Positions 35,249-48,278 of a stretch of 64,000 nt of DNA are shown piece by piece. Below the pieces are notes generated by a model. The model searched no databases. It saw only the letters and a list, made by a program, of their open reading frames with translations, and was not told the origin of the DNA. The translations under genes were made by a program, and so were the position numbers. Source of the stretch: Varroa destructor. Its lineage: Eukaryota > Arthropoda > Arachnida > Mesostigmata > Varroidae. The stretch lies in assembly GCF_002443255.2 (NCBI RefSeq), contig NW_019211454.1, positions 23,760,782 through 23,824,781 on the forward strand. Reading direction: 5' to 3'. The stretch's first letter is position 1, and the number at the start of each line of letters is the position of its first letter.

Positions 35249-38200
35249 ACCAGGTAAAGTATTGATCCGCAAGTTAGTGTATTGGGCAAATCGCTCGTTA
35301 TCAACGCAGTGGCATCCTGTGTAGACCCATAATTTAGACACAATTACCAAACCCATTTCCACGCGTTGTCCACTTGGTTCGGTGGATTTGTTTCAATCGA
35401 AGTCGATCGGCAGTAAATTATACTTGTCACATAGAATAATGATCAGTGATTCCTTCCAAAAAGCATATTCGTAAACGACATCGAGGACATCTCGTAATGC
35501 ATTAAGGCGGACTCTAAAGAGTCAGCTCCGTCAATGTGCCCCCTGTCAAATTCACTATAGCGTGAGCAATTAATCTATGTAGTTATCAAAAGGGTGAATC
35601 TAGGTCGAGCAATAGCCCAAGTGGGTGCTAATGAGTTTATAAAGTCGAACCCATTACTATATTCTATGCTATCGGAGTTATGTCCTGCGTCGCACATTTG
35701 ACTTTAAACATCCTCTTTTACTCCAACGCTAGGAACAAAATTACGATCTAAGTTAATCGATTGTTGTCGTTATAAGATGCCGTAGCTAGCAGTAGTGGTA
35801 TACTTGGCCACTGACCGTGGATACAGATGTGACCAACTCGACATTAGGAAACATTTTTTTCTAGATGGCCAGTCACCATCGAATGGTAAGGGAAAAACAG
35901 TGGTAACTACAGCACCACGCGAGCCTGCTAAATAATTGGGTTTTTTTTCCATATAATAGTGCAGTGCACCCAATTTTCGAGAATTGAACGGGATGTTGTT
36001 AGAAGCAAATCACCGATAGATAGAGTGTCCACAAAAAGCTTCCAATACGGCATAGAATAAGTATATTAGAAGGGGCTAATAATATATAACACAATCGCTT
36101 TGTTACGTCTTAGTTATGAAACAGAGGTGTTTGCCAATAAAATCTATTTGATAATTTTACTTAGGGTGTGATAAATTAACAGTTATGATCCCATTGGCCA
36201 TTTTAGATGCTACAACGCTTAGCAACTCAAAACGCGAACAAAAGCTGACCACAAATAAGGATTTATTGATATCTCGTTGGTTTTCTGAACAAATTTATAT
36301 TTAAGTAAATGTTGGAGACATCATGTGACTGGTACGTATACAGCGAGTATTCGAATAATTAGATGTAACTTACCTTATGCGTAACTACTATCGTAGAAAA
36401 GCAGCAATGTATTTTGGCTAGCTAATAACACACACCCGCAGACACACACTCATACACGCGCGCAGACGGCATCGTACGAGATTCATAGTTACGGGATTGT
36501 ATCCTCCCCAGATTAGTAACGATGGATGTAATATCTAATTTGTCATATTTGTGTATATATATAATACCTCGTTTATATGTTGGCTGTATGAGTCAATCAT
36601 GCAGCTGCCGATCATAAGTACCATTATAGTATCCGTTTACATAGCTTATTCAACCATGCTCATTACATGTTTCACACTTTAATGTACTGCAGATGAATAA
36701 TTAAAGGTCTTTTGCCGGCGATATATAAAATCTAAGAAAGGTCGGCACTAAGGTCGAATAGGGCGTGATTTTGTGCAATTAACACAAAAGTTAATCGAAA
36801 AATATATTTGTAGAAAGTTAGGTTTAACTTAGATGAGCTACCACTACAATATCGATTTATCTGAAGATACCAATTTTGTCGCTTCGATTAAGGATTTCTA
36901 GCGCGGGAAATTCGTATCATCCGTTAGCGATGTACTAAACTACTATACAAAGCATCTTAAACATTCAAGTAGCTTAATGCGTTGGGGATGTAAGATTGCA
37001 GTGCTGTTTTTCACATTAACAACACACTTTTATATCGGTCATATTGTTTATACTTTTTTCTTCCCCGGCAATAGGAAGAAACGAAATTCTTACATTGTCA
37101 GAAAGCTATATTTCGTCGAAAAAAAATCGGCCTTACCTTATAAAATCTTCACGATTTGCAGATAAACAATAATAGTAACAATATACTTGCCCAGTGTCGG
37201 CTTATTCTCCGAGCAACGAACTGCACGGACGGCATAGTATCACTTAGCTGCTGCTAGTACCTCCTTAAATTTGCCGAATGTATTAGTCACAGACATCAAT
37301 ATTGGAGGTACATAGTTCTCAGATGAGCTTCAACACTCGTATAGCTACAATTCGTACGTCTCACTGTATTGTTTTATCGTTAAATGCACCTAGGCTATCG
37401 GCGGAAGCAAGACCTAAACCTACTATCTAATCATGAGATAAAAGCAGATTGCTTTACATTTAACGCGAATTGTTAGCAAGACTAACAGCGACAATACATT
37501 GTAAAGATATAACCGTCCATAATTATGACCGTCATTGAAGAAATCAACTAGTTGCTTTCATTAGAGAAAATCTCGAAAATTACTATACGTGTCCACATGT
37601 AAACGTGATCTGAATATATATTCTTAGAATAGACAAACCACCTGAGACCTAGAAGGGATCTTCTTCTGCGCATCAGTTAGTTTTAGTACCGCCAGGACGA
37701 CCATAATATTGACAAAAATTCTACTGCGAGCTGTATTAAGCAATTCATTTACGCTCGTAACACATGTCACATTGCAAATATTTTCCAGTGGCAGTCTGCA
37801 ATGTGTCCACATATACATACATAAATATAATGTATATAATAGCGACAACCCTTTAGCGCCGGCACAAATGTCTTTTTTCAAACATCGCCTCGTTCTTCAG
37901 TAGGGATGGCAACGAAAACACCTTGGATTGGTAAGCCGTACGGGCTGTAACATTTACACGCACAACCCGTCGATGTGTTCAAACATATGCTTTCGTAAAT
38001 ACAGTAATTCCTAACTGACATTTGCTTAGGGGGGTGCTGTAACGAGAAATTATACCTTAACATTACCGAGCCGTCCTTGTACCTCTGCGTCTTTCCTCAG
38101 TCGTTGGAGTCGCACTCGCTGAAGCACACGCGCATGCTTGACATCTTTTACAACCGCCGAGTCCAAAAACAGTCATTTCTATGGCAAGCTCCTTCCTATC

Positions 38201-41200
38201 CAAAAGCACCGCCATAAACCTTAGCCTCGCAACTACGATGACCACTTCATGTACCTCTTAAGTGACAAAGCCTCGGTAACCAATTGTGGTAACAGCGCGC
38301 CAGCACTAAAAGAAATGCTATTTATTCAGGTATCACCTCGTCCTTGGATAGCGGTGAAAATGCTTGATAATACAGGGCTCAAACGTACGCGAATACGCAG
38401 GAGTATGCAAATATAGCTGTGAAAACTTTCGACTACTATGGCTGCGGGAAAAATGGTGTGACAGGAATCCCTTCGAAGATTTCCATTCTACGTGCCAGTG
38501 ACGCGATGATCCTGATTAGGGTTACGCTGCGTGACGAACCATGGAAAGGCCGTAATATCTAACCTTATTGACAGTACCATTCAGGATGAAGCCACGAGGC
38601 GTTCTAGAGTAGCGATATATAAAGTAGGCTGCAAAAATGGGTTTTCAGTCAAGCCAAACTAATTTTCATTTTATAGAGGTCACTATACATTACCACGTCG
38701 GAATTTCTTTCAATCAAGACTATTACACGTTCAAATCTTTCAAAATATGCGCCGATGTTAAACATATAGCGGGCAGAATTTTACTGACTTAAGATATAAC
38801 CCAGAAGCAGACGAGGTGGCGTCTGTATTTGTATCGCTGAGTCTACTAAGGCCAGGGTTTTGAACAGTCGTCATATGAAGCCATTTCAACTTCTACACAT
38901 GATATTCCGCTTATCTTTTTTGCATCTAGTTGGAGCCATATCCAGAACTTTACACCTACTAGATCTTCGATTGTGTTCATTGTTTATGAAGCTTACATTA
39001 GTTTACGACACTGAAGACAGTGTTATTTTGTGAGCAATTTGAGTCTTGGCCTGGCATGTGCAGCCAAATGGATAAGGTTCTGTATGGCTTAGTTTTGATT
39101 ATGAAATTCGAATTGGCTATGAGAAACTCCGAAGGAGTAGGCCAGTTGTCGTTAAAATGCTTTTATTAGAAGTCAGACGTTGTAACCTGTTCATAGCTTA
39201 TTCTGCATTCGGTTCAATTGCGGGTAGTGGATAGTGAAGCCGCAAATCTCTCAACGGAGCTAATTCAGAATTCGTGTACTTCACGTTATCTGCACAATGT
39301 TAGAAAATAAATTTTATCCAAAATAACTTGTTTTTTTTTATCATCTAAACGTACCTTTGTTTTTGCCTCGGGACGCCGATTTTGTCGTTTTGCAAGCGGG
39401 AGCGAACCTATTCTCGATAGGGTAAACATCGATCCTACGCATACGTGCGTTTTGAATTTCATTTGGTGCTGTGTACCTAGTGAGCCATTGTCTACTGTGA
39501 CCATCGGTAGATGCCGCATACTATCTATCACAAAATTAAATCGGCTATATATTTAATTATTAAAACATATTTCATTAATTTGGACTACCTCCACGAGGTT
39601 AGCTGCGTTTTGACGCACGCAGGCTAGCTGGTATGGTAAGCAGGAGGAGATAACGACCACTGTTAGTATTTGACGCGGCAGCGCGCGATCTTTTAAGCAG
39701 TAGCTTACGCCGGCGGCAATTTCGTAATAGGTAGCTTGGGTCAGTATATTAGGCACTTTGAGTTGGTTTCATTGATGAAAGCTGTCCTTAGGTTGAATTC
39801 GTAGGCGGGACATTCGAGCTTTATTGCTATGATTCATTCGTGGCCTTAAAGAGACGCGCGTATTATTATCAAAGTTACTTCAATTTCAGCGGCTGGTAAC
39901 AGTTTATACATAGAACTCTACTAGTTAGTAGCTAGATGTAAGGTACGGGAAACGACTCAACGGTAAGCTCGTAGGAGCGCTGCTAAAAAAGCATAAGGCT
40001 CCAGTTGTTCTTCGGCCTTGCAGCTAGCTTATGAGATGTCTTGCAAAAATATCTGAATGTGTTCCTATAATTTGGACCGTACTCATTCCAATGGAATCCA
40101 AATTTTAATAGATACGGTGACAACAATTTGTATCGTAGTTTGCATATAAGAATCAATGGAACATTGACAAGATAGCACCATATGCATTTTGAATATAGGA
40201 TTGAAATATACAACTTATGCCACATTCGCCGTTACTTTCAGCTAGCCGTTCGTTAGAGATTTTTTTTTTGTAATCCTAATAACTAATTATAAATTCGAGT
40301 ACTACTATCGACGCGGCAACTTCAACGGCTAAGCTTCTGCCGAAGACACAGAATCGCTACTTTGTGTCCCGTCCCACGACACAGACTACACAACCAGTCT
40401 GTGCAAATAATTCTTTTAAAACACCTATTTTCATAAATATATTTTAGTACGAGTTGTGCTAGTCGCCTATCTACGCGGTCGTATGTTTATATTCTCTAGA
40501 AAAATTCAAATTTTTCAAAGTTAACTTAGTCATAGCTTGAAATCACCCTGGATTCAGATTTTTAACTACATACATCTTATACACATGTAAATATACCGCA
40601 CGTCCATTCAAGTACTCAATGCAGCGGCCCGATATGTAATAGATCTGTCCCAGTTGCCATAATCCCAAAAGGTTCACTCCAACTAAGCCGTCATCGTTTT
40701 AACACGAGACCGTAAAAGTAATTCTGACTCAACTGATGTAGTAGCTTACGATATTGAACGTGGTTTCACACATTTTTCCATAGCAAACTACACTATCTGG
40801 CTTTGGCCAGTCATAATAGTACTGCTGGACCAGACGATTAACAACCAGAAATATGCATACGTAAAAACTACATACATGTATGACATCTTCCCCTAATTCC
40901 CTAAAAAATGTTCGTCATTCTGTTAGAACACTCTGCTTAAAATTTAACATATCATAAACCTTAGAATTTTGTAATCCCTAAATAGAGCGCGGATGTCAAT
41001 TATTTTTTTATCACTTGGAACATTAAGGTTCCGTTTATAGACGCAACGTTCAAAGAAGTTATCTACTCGAATGTGCCGATATTGACTATCATACATGGCA
41101 TGAATTTATCTTAAAATGGTCTAGAATGGCATCTTAAAAATATTATAAGCTGCTATACAAAAAAGACGTCAAGGTCTGCTACAGAAAAATTAACGTCACC

Positions 41201-42943
41201 CTTCAAGTCACATGTATTTGTTCCAATGTTTACTCGGCCTTCAATAGATCTCTTCTAAGCAGCAGTGGCACTGAAGTCTGTTAAAAAAAAAATATTTCCA
41301 CCGAAAGGATTACCTAACAGTTGATCTGTCGTGTGTGATTACCGTACTTCGGCGCATTATGTTCGTGTACTTACTTGGCAAATTGTTATTTTTTTCTAAC
41401 CTCTGTCACCGTTTCATCTTACTCTACTGTACTCATTGCCCCTGTACACAATCATTTTTTTACTCTAACATTTCTTTGCTTTCCTGCAAAGCAGATATCC
41501 ACAACAAAACTTGTCCCGGACACAAAATCGTCTTGAAAAAAAATCGTTTTTGTTTTCTCTGATAGGATTGACCTCGTTGTCTCTTTCACCGATATTTCCA
41601 AAAGGTCGTAGTCTTGAGGCGCAGAGGCTTGTTCTGCTTCGATACATAGGATACTGTCCTATTGACTTTTGCTTGTCTAAGGGTCCCATAAATTTCAAAC
41701 CAGCTTATTGTGATTTCGATAGTGCCCAGAGTAACGGCAACTTTAAGGACCTGATCGCCGTTCTCTGCTTTTGACAAATTAATGTCAGCCCTTGATCTAT
41801 AAACTTTAGAACCTTTACACGGACTGAACTATTGGAAGCCCAGTATGATCTTACGTGTTATGATTGATTGCTCAACGACAAATAACGTGGAGTCGCAATG
41901 TCGATTTCCATGACGCTAATGTATGAGTTGTTCCAGTTGTCGATTAATAATTTCATGAAAGAGGGCGCCTTTCGTCAATTAAAATCATTTATTTGCCTCT
42001 TACTCTTCTTTGTTATTATGTATCTAGCTGGCTTGTAGGGATACCTATATCAGTTCACTATACCGTACACATTTTTCTTTTGTATTCGTAGGCCTTTGGC
42101 TTTAGACGGTAGTCAATGACTCCGCGCTTCTATGTACCTCAGTTCATGTCGACGTGTGCTGAAATTGCCGCGTTGCTTCGCGTGCTTTCTTAGCTGAATA
42201 CGCTATGATCAAATTCTGCTATCGTGAAAACGGATTCTCTTACCGATAATTCCTTCGTTAGCAGGAAGAGAAGTCGAATTCCCGAGCTCGGTCCAATTGC
42301 TTAGAAGCGTAGCCTGTTTCTCAAGATGGTCTAGAAGATAGATCGATTAGAGTAAATCCGAAACGAGTATAGAGAGCCATAGCAGGATGTTATGGGCGTT
42401 TTTCAGGCCTTCAGCTATATATTCCTTATCTTCTGCCCTGCTTAAATCTTCCATTGTTGTATGGTAGGATCCTCTACTAATCCACTGACCTAGGACATCG
42501 ATCTCGGCATCAATGACATGTGGGCGTTATCTTGACCGATTGTCCTTTACACAGAGCGTGCTGTGGGCCTATGGGTACCGATTACACCGACACATAAAAA
42601 AAGAGTAAATCTTTTTTTGTTATGGTAATGATATCTTGATGTTGCTCTCTGGAGGACTGGTGTTTGATCAGATACGCGTACATGCGAGGCTTCAAGAGTC
42701 AGCTATGTTCTTCTCAATAAGGATGACAATTTCACTTTTGCACAATATATATATATATACTGTAGCGGAGACGCTGTCTGTATCACGTTTATATCGTCCA
42801 TATATGTATATACTTACAGCAATAAATAGGAATCGGCGTATGCTTGTGTGTTAGAATTGGTACAGAGGTCATACATATAGCCAAGCTCTGGTGTCTTTGT
42901 TCGAGATCTAGATAAATTAAACTACTGTGTAACTATTCTGTAG

Positions 42944-43117
42944 GTTGCTTCTGAATTCAATAATGTTACATCTCGTAACGGATACGGAAATCCCAACGTA
43001 GATTTTCGTTGGTATACTTGTACCTGCGAAGCCCAGTCCACTTTAGTACAAACAAGGTATGAAAATGTATCCTGTGCCATAGATCGGTATTACTTTTCTA
43101 CTTTTGAAGACTCTATT
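42944..43117 (+). CDS. Possible exon of an unknown secreted or membrane protein
   Basis: An open frame of 58 codons lies exactly between TATTCTGTAG (acceptor, to 42943) and GTAAGTATCT (donor, 43118), phase 0 on both sides, with no ATG. It is rich in Asn, Tyr and Cys (YTCTCE, VSC) and has possible N-glycosylation sites (NVT, NVS), as in extracellular domains. No partner exon or family was identified. It may be chance. Confidence 0.3.
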
Positions 43118-44579
43118 GTAAGTATCTTACATACATTTAGATGCGAGTTATGTTCCATTGATTCCGTAAATGGAGTATCGAAGCAAACCAGAGTACTGTT
43201 AAGCAAAGCTGCTATGAACCGCATCACGGAAAAGTCCAACGCGCTCATTTCTTATTCCTCAGTTAGAAAAAATAGAAAATTACTTCTCAGAACTCTTCAG
43301 GAAATAAGCCTCTAGATAGTTTAGGACAAAATACGTTGGATACCCAAATACTAAGGAGTCCGCCAACATTTAGATAAAGAAAATTGGCGGGAAGTCGAAC
43401 GATGCTTTTTCATCGAATATGAGCATTCGCGTTCATTCACAGAAACATTGAGACTAATAGATCGACTATTATAGAAATGGATACTATATTCCAGTTATTT
43501 TTGAAATTGTAATACTTACTTTTTTTTATTTTGTTCGACAACTTTGAGCAAACCCGGGATGACCGTTTCAATGAAGGTCCCTGTAGATCCTTGCAAGGGC
43601 AAAACATTGTGCTTTATAAATATTGGTAGATAACGAGCGTACCTTAAAATTCACGTATCTTGTGGTACATTGGGTTCATATTTTTCGATAACATTCGGCT
43701 ACAAAAAAGAGATTTTCATTTGCCAGACTTAGTTTACGTAACTGAATAATCCGGGTTTTCCACGCTTGTTCACTGTTAAAACAACGTTCCGATATTGATT
43801 GCTATGGAACTTATTTGCCAAACGTTTAAACTGGTTTGTAGTCAGATTTGTCTGTGTCAGTCATTTCGCGATGATTTATCTATATAGATATATTTTTATA
43901 TATCTATTTTTTGAGTCGCACTAACGAAGTATGCTGAAGTATGTGTAAGGTCGGTAAAGCAACCATTCAACTAAATTTGGTACCAATTTCCGGCTGAACG
44001 AAAGCAATAGTACTCTGTCGGAAAGAGTACCGTCAAAAGTAACGTTTCCTCAAGGGACTATATACTACCATAAGTGATATAACCGAGACAATTTGACAGC
44101 ACAGTATTGATAGCTTAAAGTAAGTTAAATGGAGTCCCAAGGGCTAGTTGCTCCAAGGCAAAAGCGCCTATGTTGATGAGTCCTATCGCTCACGTTGAAC
44201 GTTCAGAATTACAAAAGAGCTTTTCGGCCACCAAATGAACAAGATGACCAAAAATAAGGTTTTCTGCCGCTTGTCATAAACTACGGATTCGAGGGGGCAT
44301 TATAGGTGGCATAATAACAACCTGAGCGAGTTGCTTTACAAACTGCATAAGAACCATTATCTGATTATAAAATATACAGACGTTTTATTTAAACGAAAAT
44401 CATTAATCTATTTACTTGCTATTGTCTTAATAAGCTGGAGCTTTTTATAATCCCAATCAGGTAACAGCAACATTTTGTTCCTTACTTAATAAATAACTGT
44501 GCGGCTAGTCATCTAGATGTCGCTGTATCACTAATTCCTAACTCAAAAATGAATGGGTCGTATACTTCGGATCGATCGT

Positions 44580-45330
44580 TTTAAGTCCTTTTCTGTTTTC
44601 TTCGATCTTGTCATGACCGGACGTAACACACTTACGCCGTCGTTATCTTCCGGTTCTCAAAACACTTTCCAACTTGATCCTTGAGATAACCCTAAGCGCA
44701 ATTAACGACTTCTTTTTGTCGTGTCAAAACTCTTCCCCTTCAGACTTTCCATTAGTTTTGGGGAAAGGAAAAACTGCAGGGGGCTAAGTCCGATGAATAC
44801 GGAAGTTGGGGCAATGCGCAAAATTTGCGTTCTTTGCAAAAACTGCTGTACGAATAGTGAAGTGTGGGTCGGTGCACTGTTGTGAATGAAGACCCAGGAT
44901 TTGTTATGCGACAGTCTCCGATCCTTGCGTTGGAGAGGCCCTCTTTTGATAATACTCCTTTGTGACCGTGGAGCTGGACCATATGAGCTCGTGATGAATG
45001 ATTTCCTGACGGTCAAGAAAGCCGCGAGAGGCACCTTTGCTCTAGATTCGAACTGTGCAACTTCCTTCGGTCGGAGTTTGTTTTTCAGATCGATATTTCG
45101 AAGATAGTATCATAGCGTAACTGTACGTCCACATCTGATCACCCGTAAAAAACTACCCAAGCAAGTTCGGCCCTTCCAAAAATATCAAAAAGTTGTCCTG
45201 ATACAATTCTTTACGGGTGTTCTGGTCTGCTCGACGTTCCGTTGTTTCGGCACAAACTTTGTTGTAGGTCTTCTGACACTTAAACATTTATTTAAAATGG
45301 CTCGGCAGAACCCTTTTTGAACAGGGATCA
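44580..45330 (-). mobile_element. Tc1/mariner transposase remnant (copy D), mariner type
   Basis: On the minus strand FFTGDQMWTYSYD (near 45110-45150) matches the TGDETW-Y-YD block with the first catalytic Asp. KSWVFIHNSAPTHTSLFV (about 44840-44900) matches the HHDNAPAHTS block, with Asp replaced by Asn. PQLPYSSDLAPCSF (about 44770-44815, other frame) holds the third Asp block of DDD-type mariners. SPKL then LKGKSF and KVFENRKITT (near 44640) match the C-terminal end. Frameshifts, stops and the lost second Asp make it inactive. Its motifs differ from copies A, B and C. Confidence 0.83.
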
Positions 45331-46314
45331 ATTCCAATAGATTCCCTTCGTTCTTCGAAACGTTTGAGATTTAACTGAGCTTTATCTGGCTTTGTAGATA
45401 TTCGGCAACATATTTAAAGTATGTGTACGGTTGATTTCATTTTTTACACAAAACCGAGGACGCTCGTTGCTTCATTCGGGAAAAACATCACAGAACGCTC
45501 AATACATAGACCTACTCCGTCTCGCCGAAAAACTTGGTATTACATCAAAATATCGCGAAGTTTTCTTGTACATAGTAAAAGTTCAATTTTTTTTTTTATT
45601 AAAACAAGCGCGAGTGAAAAGCGATAATCCAGTGGGACAAAAATTCAAACGATCCATTCTTTTTTCAACACACGGTTGTATATTATTGCTATAGACACCC
45701 AGAAGAAGATCGGATTCGGTCTCATATATAATTATAAATGACGTAATGCGTATGTTGAATGGAGGGGAAAATCACAGTCATTGTAGCTCCATTAGCAAGA
45801 CAAACGCAGACCGAAGCAAATTGCAAGGTGGACGTCAAAAAATACGCTCACTCTCATTGTTATCATTGTCGATTGTCGGGAAGTTCTTTAAAGGGTGTGA
45901 GTAATACGGTTAACTCACGATTGGGCTCAAGAGAGCAACGTCTATCTATCTAACCTAGGCCGATGAATGGGCAGTTTAGTCCTGTCACAGGTGAACCTTA
46001 TTCCGCTGAGACTACCGCCCACTAATTGTAAATTCTCTTCTTATACGTCACTGCAACAGTTCGATTTTTTAATTAAGAATTTTACAAGCTGTTCAGAGCA
46101 AGTGGCTGAAGTTACCGGGTGATTAGGTAAGTGTACTATTAATTCGTATCAAAAGGAGTCACTGTCAATGAGGAGTGTTACCAAAAAGCTTGAGGGCAAC
46201 ATAAGCATTGCTATCTGCCAAAGTAGGCCAAATTTCTGTAAGAACGAGTCGTGGATTTTGCATTGAGTAATGCATCGTTTTACGTGTCACCGTGTTTTAA
46301 CGTGTCCTGTTTTG

Positions 46315-46413
46315 CAGCGAACTTGATGATTCAATTTTCGTATTCATCGGAAATTTTCAGAATAAGTTTCGTAACGAAGTGCTAAGGGCTACGGTAGAAG
46401 CCGACCCATTTTA
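46315..46413 (+). CDS. Possible terminal exon, unknown
   Basis: A strong acceptor (CCTGTTTTGCAG, to 46314) precedes one base and then ELDDSIFVFIGNFQNKFRN, ending ADPF and TAA. The peptide looks coding-like: a short hydrophobic stretch, then an acidic and basic helix. No upstream exon was matched to its phase. Confidence 0.22.
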
Positions 46414-48008
46414 AAGTGCTTTCAAAGTTGAAGTATGTAGAACTACGATGTTGTTAGCCATTGTCGAATTAATAAAGTCAAATGGCAACTGAGTGATTTG
46501 CACGATTTGGGCCGAAAGCAGAGGCCAATGCTTCTGATTGTTCCGATGTTACAAAATACTGTATGTTAGTAACCTATTCCTGCATCGAATGACGATTTGT
46601 GCCGAACAAAAGATCTTCTGCAATAACTACAGGACGTAATATCAGTGAGCGAATGCAAAAGCTTATCACGCTAACTTGATGATCTTGTGCAACTTTGGTT
46701 CACTACGCTATCATGGATCCTAATTAGTCGATTAAGACTTAAATACACTGTCAACAATTGAAGAAATCATAAATTATAAATTACGGGTTAAGCAGGCAAG
46801 ATCTGTGAATACGTATAAATCACTTTATTGCACACCAGCGCTCGGCCAGGAAAAAGTTGTAGGTCGCCACCATCTGATACTCAGTTTCGAGTACTTACTT
46901 AGACCTAGGTCAAGAACCGGAAGGTAACAATACAATCATGTTGCCAAAATACGATTGTCAGGGTCTTCTCACAAATACAAAAGTAGATCAAAAATAGTAG
47001 TGGAAAAATATATACGCATCATAATAATAATAGGGAATTCAGCTAAATCGATTTAAGAAACGAATGTATAATTGACGAAGTTGAACTTGCCACACAAAGT
47101 TCTTCCCTATTTGCACCCTCAGGTGCAGCTAGTTCATTCCTACAAGAGTGGCCGTTCGATATTATTATCTAAAAATAATGCCATAATCGCCAAAAGTTTA
47201 AGTGCCAAGTAGCCAGAGTTTGAGTTACAAGTTTGTGACGTTCTCTAATACTAAGATCGGCGTCCTTCATTTGGTTACAGCCTAAACTCTTTCGACGAGG
47301 TTTTTTAAACTCGTACAGCGTATGTGTTTTTTTTTTTTTTTTTTTTTTATATATTTAGATGCTCATTTGTGGAATAAATCGATTTGATTGGGACATTTCG
47401 CTGGGATCATTAACGGAAAACACTCTAACCCCCCGAAAACGTTTCTAACGTTTGATTACAACAGGGACAAGAAAGACACGCCACTACGACATTAAACGAG
47501 GAGATCCTTGTTTCTTTCAATGTAACTTTCAATTAAAAGATTTAATAATATAACAGTAACAAATCATTACAATGATGGTGCAACTTGATTTGTTAAGGTT
47601 CAACTGGGCAAATGTGTAGGCTTACCTGGCTACTTTCGTGCCTGATATCCAAACGTGTTTAGTTACTGCGGACATAAATTTGCTAGCGTATTTCTGTGCG
47701 CTAAAAAAAAAGCCGCCTTAGCAAACGCTGCTTTTTACTAACGTGCTTCTTGAAAAAAGCTATAATAATGAAATAACACTGTGTATATACAAACTTTGTA
47801 TCAATACAAAGATATTTTTATATGCAAGCTATTAATGACCGATTCCTAGCTACATTTCTAAGTTTTTCTTTAAAGCGCGATTCGCCCATAAAGTCGAGGC
47901 TAATATACTAACAGTTTTCACTTACTAGCGTCTTATTTACATCGCCTAACTTACTAGCTTTTCTATTTTAGCCTATTTCCGATTTGTCGAAGATGAGCTA
48001 TAATTTGA

Positions 48009-48278
48009 TTACAAATTTACGTCTTTCCTATTGAGATTCTCTTTATATCCTGCAGCATCAATGCCATTATCTCGCTGCATCCGTCCTGTCACAATAGTTC
48101 TAATCCCCTGCCAATCAGTTATGAGCATCTATCTCGTTGAAGTTAGCTCGCCTTCTTGCGTATCCCGTTTTCCCACTGGAATGTTCTAACACTTCTGCTG
48201 CGTTACAGGTATCTTATCAACCCATTCTAATAATACATATAACCTAATATGAACTATCGCTCGATTGCAGACCGACAT
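48009..48278 (-). pseudogene. Coding-like minus-strand block with two in-frame TAG stops
   Basis: From ATG at 48278, one minus-strand frame runs 90 codons to TAA with only two interruptions, both TAG. It reads IVHIRLYVLLEWVDKIPVTQ, then ITDWQGIRTIVTGRMQRDNG, then GYKENLNRKDV. The strand is purine-rich here, as coding strands often are, and the C/T-rich + strand stands out from the flanks. No family was recognised; it may be a retroelement fragment. Confidence 0.3.

Larger units (their letters stand above)
34545..44570. other. 10 kb with no recognisable gene except one possible exon
   Basis: AT-rich. Short ORFs only. A hairpin lies at 35225-35248, an AC/CA-rich stretch at 36428-36467 and a palindromic AT hairpin near 43880-43910. 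A possible exon at 42944-43117 is listed separately. The 41.4-41.8 kb segment is open on both strands for 63-87 codons without a recognised family. Confidence 0.5.
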
